Positions 23,684-64,000 of a DNA stretch of 64,000 nucleotides are shown here, piece after piece. Location of the stretch: assembly GCA_963575745.1 (NCBI GenBank), contig CAUYUJ010003558.1, positions 222,501-286,500 on the forward strand. The letters are read 5' to 3'. A program made the translations under genes and the position numbers. How positions within the stretch are numbered: the stretch's first letter is position 1; each line of letters starts with the position of its first letter. Below the pieces are notes generated by a model, which did not search any database, was not told where the DNA came from, and worked only from the letters and a program-made list of their open reading frames with translations. The DNA is from Prorocentrum cordatum (Eukaryota; Sar; Dinophyceae; Prorocentrales; Prorocentraceae).

Positions 23684-24331
23684 TGACCTCTCCCTGGCGT
23701 GCCGGCGAGGTAATCAGAAAAGCTAGGCGAGCGGCCGCCCGAATTCGCACTTATCAGTATCAGATGCGCCTGATGGGCACCAGCATAAGAGTATGAAGTC
23801 TCGCCCACGAGTATGAACTGGGCGCTCGAGCATCCCATTCGCATGGTCGTAAATGCTCCAACCACTCTCTCGTGCCCACTTTAGCTTGCTACGCCAGGAG
23901 GGTGACCAGAGCTATGCCCAACGTGCTTCCTATTCGGAGCTAGCATGCCTGTCGTGCTGTAGCATTGCAGACTCAGGGACGGGCCAAATCCCGCAGCCCA
24001 CCGCGCCAGGGACCACCTATCACCAGGAGGACCGCCGCCGGTGAGGACAACTTGAAGAGCGAGCACATGGCTGGACCAAACGGCCAGGGAACCAACAACC
24101 GTCACGCTGCCAACGCTGAAGACCACGATGACGACATCGGTCACAGGATGCGCACCCTCTAGCTGCGCCCAGCAATCGCAGTCGAGCCGGCGCCCGCACC
24201 ACAGGTGCGCACGGTAGAGCTCTGCTCTCTTGACTTTGACTGGAAATCGCGCGGCCATGAAACCAGAGTGCGCCGACGTACACGTCGTTCATTTCCAATC
24301 GTGCTCATTTCTAATTGCGCTCGTTTCTAAT

Positions 24332-24360
24332 TCTTCCTGGCCCCCTAGTGGCCAGGAAGA
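24332..24360. repeat. Perfect 11-bp hairpin
   Basis: Arms TCTTCCTGGCC (24,332-24,342) and GGCCAGGAAGA (24,350-24,360) around a 7-nt loop. Three short TTTCTAATT-like repeats stand just before it. Confidence 0.8.
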
Positions 24361-24429
24361 GGCCCAGGATAGAACATTTAGAAATGAGAGGATCTTGGCC
24401 CCCCAAAAAAGCAAAGAAATTCAGAATAA

Positions 24430-25136
24430 TTAGAAGTGGTGTGTATGAAACAAATCCGAAAAATATCGAACGGGGACGGCGTCACGGGCCGGAGCAGCTT
24501 CCTTTCGCGGCTCCGTGAGAACAGCCCTCGCCTCATCGGACAGTGCAGCGTCAGAGTGCAGTAAGACAGCCTGGGCCTGGGCCTGAGCGGGAGCGAGCTG
24601 CTGAAGTGAAACCTGCGCCAGACTTGGCAGGATTCCGGGAGCCTCGAAGGTCAGGACGGCAACGCGCAGCCTGAGCTCTGCGTGGGCGCAGGGAGCACCA
24701 TCCTCAACGTCCGGGGCACTCGCCGCAGAGCCCAAGGGGATGCAAGCCACCAGGCAGACTGGAGTATCAATCGAGATGTGATCGATGAGCAACGCGCGAT
24801 GGTGAAAGACACGAAAGCATGCCTGGCATTGCGGTTGGGTCTGCGACCAACGACGAGCAAATCGCGAATGCTGACGTTGTGCTCGCGCAAATGCGCGTGC
24901 GAGGGCCCGGTGATCTGTCGAAAGGTTGAGGGGGGGAGGAGGAACGGCGTGGACGAGGAGGTAAGAGAGACAGGAAGGAGCAGGGAGGAGAGGGCGGCGG
25001 AAATGGAGGAGCCACGCGCCTTCCAATCAGCAAGGACGGGCCCCACACTGGCCAGACGGGCCCGCCACAGCGCACCACCGTCAGTCCAAAAGCTCTGCCT
25101 CGCACGACCCGAGGACTTCCCGCAAGGGTTCCCCAT
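24430..25136 (-). pseudogene. LINE zinc-finger remnant
   Basis: One minus frame gives HLREHNVSIRDLLVV; after a frameshift the next gives CQACFRVFHHRALLIDHI followed by TPVCLVAC. The pattern C-x2-C..F..R..H..C, preceded by an H-x3-H segment, matches the paired C2H2-like fingers that precede the RT in dinoflagellate LINE ORF2, as I know that family. No RT follows, so this is a truncated, frameshifted relic. A more remote possibility is a host zinc-finger exon. Confidence 0.45.
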
Positions 25137-25650
25137 GCCGGCTTCACCGGCTCTCTCTGGAGGAATTCACTGCAACGGCCTCGCGTCCAAAACGAAGGGC
25201 AAACCCACGCCCCCATCTTTGAGGGGGCCCTGTGGCGGGGAGGAAGAGGAGGATGAGGAGGATGCTCGGGAAGAGGGCAGGACAAGACAGGGCAATTACC
25301 TGCTCGTCGACCGAAGACGGCCCGACAAGGACGCGCACGCGGACGCAAAGGGTCAGCAACCTCTCACGGAGGACCTGTGACACGACTGAGCATGTGAAGG
25401 GCGGGAAGCACGACGACGTTGTCAGGAGGTGGCGCAGGATAACAACGTCCGGGGCACCCTCGACTCGGGATCGAACGATCAAAACGTTGATGGAATGGAA
25501 ATGGAACCTACATCAGCTGCGTGCAGAGCGAAGTGAAAGCTCCTCCGCCCCTGCCTCACCACATTTCGGATCGGGCGGTCCCGCGCGGGGGGGGTCCCGG
25601 ACGCCCCCTGACGAGAGTCAGAAGTGCATAGAAAAGCAAAAGCGCGGCGC

Positions 25651-58736
<33,086 letters not shown>

Positions 58737-58799
58737 CTGCAAGATGCTCACGCCGTTAAGCATGGAAGCATGTCGTAGCGTGTGCAGACCATGAAACAC

Positions 58800-60480
58800 A
58801 CATTCACTGCCACTGCAGAAGCCAGCATGAGGGAACACGCCCACACATGCACACGATCCTTCTATTCGCAACGCGCACGAAACAGCCACGAACACATACG
58901 GTTCAAAAAGGGTGAGGCCGAGAGACCAGTATACATATAGTACGCACAAATAACACGGGCGCAAAGACCGAAACAACATCGCATGAATACGCACATGGAA
59001 TCGAAACCTTGCGCACATACAGACGTTCCGCATTACATAGGCAGAGTGCGTAACATATGTGTGATGCGTGGTGTGTGTGTGTGCGGGCGTAAACTTATAC
59101 GCTGATGCGTATGAATGTCCAGGGCGCCAAGCAACGCCAAGTGATGATTCCAATCAATGCCAAGCAATGCCAAGCCATGCCGAACAATGGTTTGAAACGG
59201 CAGTACGCTTCATGGCCCTGGACTGTTTTGAATTGCTCTGGGAAGCAGAAGCCCCCTGATTGCGATCGCGCCAGGTTGAATTTGTCAAGTGCGTGGACGT
59301 ATGCGCCTCACGCTGCTCCCCCTCCGATCTCCTCATTCCCTACATCCATAGACACTTAGCTCAGGACTCAAGCTCGAGGGAAGTCCTGAGGGGACGTTCC
59401 CGATCTGAGTCTAGCGTTGCCCCCCCACCTCACCCTACACCGCGCCCGCGCTCTACAACACGCTGGTCGTCTAAACCTCCTTGGTGGCACGCAAGCACTT
59501 GGTGGGGATGCCAGTCTAGCACGTGCCAGCAAATAAACAACATGCGTGCGCTTCAAACGCTGAGGTTGTTACGTGGAGCCTCACGACGCGCTGGTTGTAA
59601 TCAACACGCAGCTATATGTACGTCCAAGTGGTAGCATATACTCTAGCGACAACAATTCTAAACTGCATAATTGCTGTCTGCCCACTGCCCCTGATCATGC
59701 CGCACACGGGGATGGATCTGAATGTTGGTGACCTCGCGGTGACCACTTGCCTTCCATGGTGCAAGCTCGACGGGCCATCTTACGCACGGTTTGGTCAAAC
59801 TGGCCAGAACATGTCTATGCATGCTCATGCCGGCTTCCACCAGCAGCGGGTGGGCAAACAATGCGCAACTGCGCGTCAGCAGACAACCATAACATGTTTT
59901 CTGTTTGACGTGCGGACGCGAGCACGCGCGCAGCCGCGGCGCTCGACCCCACCCAAAGGCTCAGTCAGGGACCTTTGGGAGCTGCGCAATGCGTTGCGCT
60001 GCCAGGCATGCAAACGCCTCCGCGCTGCATTCGCCAGGGAACAGCGCCGCCTGGCATGCCGCCGCGGAACCTGAGACGGCGCTCGACCGTGCCCAGTTTC
60101 AGACGCGCGCGAACGGAGGCAGCGGAGGAGGACAATCAAGGGCGAGGACGAGGGGAGGACGACGAACACGCACGCTCAAGCGTTCAAGGCCCCACGGCCG
60201 CATCCCCAAGGCCCTGCTCCCCGAGGACTCTCTTCCGCAAGACTGTTAATCTTCTTTTTCTCCCCACCCGACAGACGACTGGGGTCGCTAGATTTGAAGA
60301 AAGACCTCCCGACCCGTCCAACCTGCATGCCGCGGCCGCCGGATCCCCAGGTCTCCTGAATGTCCCTGAGTGTCCCGACTCGCCCCGACTCGCCCACTCT
60401 GCATACCGTGGCCGCCAAATCCCGAGGTCCCCCGAATGTCCCCGAGTGTCCCGCGTCGCGCCAGCAAATCATACTATGAC
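58800..60480. other. Upstream intron or intergenic, no gene recognised
   Basis: Contains a small CAATGCCAAG decamer patch at about 59,130-59,185 and otherwise mixed sequence. A plus frame at 59,616-60,074 has ordinary composition but no known motif. Confidence 0.45.
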
Positions 60481-61215
60481 AGAGCGGTATCACAAAATAG
60501 CAGAACGTAGTACAGCACAACACCATAAAACATGACAGAACAAAGCATAACGCCACCTTACCGAACATGACATATCGGATCCTATCATGCCACATTATGA
60601 CGGAGGGTATTGGTATCATAACATGTGACAACACAGTACAACATGCCAGAACAGAGCATACCATGCCATACCATGGCAAACCACCACAGCATACTACATC
60701 ATCGCAAACCAGATACCATGACAGGTATCATCGCGACGTGGCTGGCACATCATGGCATAACAGAGTGTGGCATGAGCTGTCACATCATGACAGAGCATCG
60801 CATTTCATAACACAATAAACTACGCCATGCTGGACCATACAGAACAAAACATCACACCACACCTCATAACATAACTTGGCAGAGCATCGCATAACATATC
60901 AGGGCATAACCTAACGCAACAACCTATCATACGGCAGATCATCTCACACCGTAGCACGATATCGAAGCACATAGCATTACATCACATGGCAAATCATGAC
61001 ATGACAGAGCGCGGCGTAACAACTTACATCGCAGCATGACATACTATACCATAACACCGCGCAGCATAACAACATCGGGCCAGGACATAGCGTCACACAA
61101 CAAACCATAACATGTGACACGATGACATAACATAACATAACATGACACGTGATCACAGCATGTATGAGTATGATACAGCATGTCATCACAATACATCATA
61201 CTGCATTGTAACATA
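60480..61215. repeat. ACATAACA-type degenerate repeat
   Basis: Irregular repetition of ACAGAGCATCGCATAACA, CATCATGACA and CATAACATAACA words, about 10-20 nt, with no strict period. Confidence 0.8.
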
Positions 61216-61223
61216 TTACGACG

Positions 61224-62300
61224 CGACGTACGCGCCGAGGTCAGGCTGGCCACAGGGGCAAACAAGCGCAGCAACGAACGATCGGACAATGTATCTATCA
61301 TGACAAGCATCACGGCGTCACGCCGGCCCGTCGAGAACAACACATACATAACAGAGCACAACATGCTACAACATTATAACATCAACATAACGAAACGAAT
61401 CGAGGACACCGTAGCCAGCATACCATAGCAGTGTTCGTGTACTCCGACGTCAACGATTTAGGTATCACATGGTTGGCTGTAACCTCTTGAAATACCCTAT
61501 AACGGGCAAATCATACAATGACAGAGGTGAGCATACCAGAGCATACTTCAACAGAGAGAGAGAGAGAGACACAAACTTGAAGGGACATTTCCTAGCATAA
61601 AAGGCCGCACCACACAATAATCAAACACGACGTGCGCGCCAAGGTCAGACCGGCCACAGGTACAAACAGGCGCAGCAACGACCGATCGGACGACGTATTC
61701 AACGTGACAGGCGTCACGGCGTCACGCCGTCCCGTCGACAACATGTTATATCATGTTGTAGCATCACAGAATAGAACCTTATCGAGCATAGCACAATTGA
61801 CCACTGTAAAATACAGTAACGACAGATTAAGGGCACACTGTTAAACGCAACATCCGCGCTTGGCCACAAGAAAACAACAGGCGCAGCAACGACCGACTAG
61901 ACGACATATCAAAGGCGATAGGCGTCACGATGTCACGTCGCCCCGTCGAAAGCAGAACAGAAAGAAACACATTTGCGGAGAACAGAACAGAACCGAACAC
62001 AAAATATAGTATCATCCAGCAGAGACCGAGTGCTGCCGGCATATCATACGCGACATGCGCGCCAAGCCCAGGCTGGCCACAGAAACAAACAGTAGCAGCA
62101 ACGACAGATTAGAAGACATACCAAGCGTGAAAGGCGTCACGATGTCTCGCCAGCCCATCCACAACAGAACGTAACATACAATCATGTTATATTCTGCACT
62201 GGGGCAGAGTGGAAACGAACATAGTATAGCACAACATTGCGCATTGGCTAGGCACAACTTCACGGCGTCTCATCAAACGCGACATGCGCCCCGTCGTCAG
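61224..62300 (+). repeat. ~110-bp unit repeated four and a half times
   Basis: Units start near 61,224, 61,628, 61,846, 62,050 and (partial) 62,279. Each has CGCGCCAAGGTCAG..TGGCCACAG, GCGCAGCAACGACCGATCGG, and ends GGCGTCACG..GTCACGCCGTCCCGTCGA. The last four are 204-229 bp apart; the first gap is 404 bp, about twice that, suggesting a satellite of about 210 bp with one missing block. Confidence 0.88.
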
Positions 62301-63530
62301 AGGAGGACGGAGCGCCCGGAACAGGAGGGGGAAGGAGAGGTCCGCCTCACCTCCTCCGCCTCCTCTTCCGTCGTCCGCCTCCTCCTCGTGCTGCTGGTGC
62401 TGCTCCTCGTCCTCTTTCAAAAGGCTGCAGACTCTCTCCGAACAAGTTCTGGGGTCTCGCAAGTCGCGCTTTGGGGGCTGGTTTGTCGCTCTAAAGGCTC
62501 GTTTCGGTTTCTTTCGTCAGAGGCCCTGGGGGGTTGTTAGACTTTCGGAAAACATCAACTTGCGACCAGGCCCGGCCGCCGCGCTGGCCGAGACCGCCGG
62601 GCCCCGCGCACATCGATCCAGTAGGCGCGCACCGTTGGGAACCAACGCCGATTTTTTTGGTGGGGATCGCTCGAAGCATAATAACTCGATGTGTCGCCGT
62701 GCCTTGAGTTCTGAACGCGCCCAAGTGGACGACGCCGACACCACGGCAAATCCACGTCAAGCCCTGCAGCCCGCGCCCAAGTAGTCGAGGCCGGCACCGC
62801 GGCAAACCCACAATAAGCCCACCGCGTTTGAGGCGGCGTTTGCTCGCGCGTAAGACCGCGCGTCGGAACAAACAGCGCGGCGACATGCAGGACGTTATCG
62901 GCGGGGGGGGGGGGGGGCGATCTCCCTGAAGAGGCAAATCCTGCGAGGACGTCGTTAAACCTAAATCAAAACCTACTCAACCCTATTCTGGCGCCGCTGC
63001 GCCGCATTGGACCGACCCAAGTCCAGGATTGAGCCGAATAAAGGGGGATGGGATGGGATCCGGTACGTTGCGGTGACAACAAACATTTCTGTGACCGCAG
63101 CACGCTGTGACGCCGATGACGGCAGGTGAATTGCCGATCGGGCTGTTGTGCATGGGCCCATGGTGCCCCAAAAAACACTCACACGGCCCGCGAGATATCA
63201 TACCCTCAACTGAGCGAATACGAAGGCAAGCAAGCCTTGAGCATCAACGCGCAGGAGTTGACGCAAGTGCATGCGAAGACCGCGCTGCCAATGAACACAG
63301 ATGCGCGATCGAGCTGCCGTGTCGTGCGTGGATGTCCCAATTGCATGATGTCAAGATCCGGCTCTTTTGGGATGTCGAGTCAGACCTGACCAAAGGGCTC
63401 GAACCGCCAAAAACAACTCTGCTCGAGCAAACGTGCAAACGCTATCCTCGCCTCTGCCTGGGCGAGGCGCGCCCCGGGCGGGCGGCCCAGAAAAGGGGTG
63501 GTGAAAGCCAATGGCATGCACCAGGAAACC
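62301..63530. other. No gene recognised
   Basis: Contains CTC-rich and G-run (62,905-62,918) tracts. TTGGAACCAACGCC-like and CAAGTGGACGACGCCGACAC / CAAGTAGTCGAGGCCGGCAC short repeats occur near 62,725 and 62,780. Confidence 0.45.
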
Positions 63531-63559
63531 GAACACAAACACACACACACACACACACT

Positions 63560-63591
<32 letters not shown>

Positions 63592-63720
63592 CACACGTAA
63601 ACACGCACACATGCAGACACACACACACACCTCCTCATACATCCACACGCCCACGCACACACGCACGCACGCACGTGCGCACACATAAACACACATACAC
63701 ACATACACACAAACTTCTGG
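63530..63720. repeat. CA/CG microsatellite
   Basis: ACAC and ACGC dinucleotides for about 190 bp; another short CA run at 63,832-63,848. Confidence 0.95.
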
Positions 63721-64000
63721 CGTTAGCGGCCTCGCTCGCGGCGACGAGGCGGAGTAAGTAGAAACAGTGAAAGCGCGGTCGCGGCCGGGCCCTCAATAAT
63801 AGCTTAGGATTCGAAACGCCTGCCGACATCAACCACACACACACACACGGCCGACTTCACATGCGAACAGAGGCCACGCGCTGAACACACACAGGGCTGA
63901 AGGAGGGCAGAAAGGTGGACAAACACGTGGCCGCATGTGTATCCAACTGACGCCCAAGCCGGCCACAGCAAGTGTATTCGGCTTCCTGCTCGGAGACGCT

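Noticed and set aside
59616-60074. Plus-strand 152-codon frame as a gene
   Set aside because: Ordinary composition but no motif, no splice context and no repeat of codon pattern; not enough to call.

Overview
This window is nuclear DNA of a eukaryote with a large, repeat-saturated, GC-rich genome. A dinoflagellate fits best, possibly a Prorocentrum-like species; the species is inference. The grounds are huge introns, 5' splice sites that appear to be GC and GA as well as GT, short direct repeats at several intron ends, and a degenerate LINE with dinoflagellate-style architecture (coiled-coil ORF1, C2H2-like fingers, RT, RNase H). There are no operons, ribosome binding sites, tRNAs or rRNAs. 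A run of 100 Ns at 38,597-38,696 marks a scaffold gap.

The one host gene I can reconstruct lies on the minus strand and fills more than half of the window. It is a DEAD-box RNA helicase of the DDX5/p68-Dbp2 type. Eight short exons, 38 to 113 nt each, read in order from 58.7 kb down to 25.65 kb: motif II (split DE|AD), SAT, an alpha/beta linker, motif IV, motif IVa, a 13-residue micro-exon, motif V and motif VI. All joins keep frame. The introns between them run from about 0.4 to 13.7 kb and hold nearly everything else in that interval: the LINE, the 97-bp array, the foldback element, the TIR elements and the gap. The 5' exons (motifs Q, I, Ia, Ib) were not found and probably lie beyond the right edge. 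A possible C-terminal exon sits at about 23.3 kb.

Layout. 0-5.5 kb: dispersed repeat families and a long tandem unit. 5.5-7.4 kb: triplet low-complexity DNA. 7.4-10.2 kb: inverted copies of the first family. 10.2-17.3 kb: CCCAAGA-type repeats, a ~42-bp array and the 77-bp array, enclosed by an inverted repeat about 5.5 kb apart. 18-25 kb: a 121-bp TIR element, LINE ORF1 remains, a diverged inverted 77-bp array and a LINE zinc-finger remnant. 25.65-58.74 kb: the helicase with its introns. 59-64 kb: ACATAACA-type repeats, a ~210-bp satellite-like series and CA-rich microsatellites.

Most long open frames here are by-products of simple or tandem repeats and are not annotated as genes. Exon coordinates were worked out by hand from conserved helicase motifs, frame continuity and splice signals; none has been checked against transcripts.
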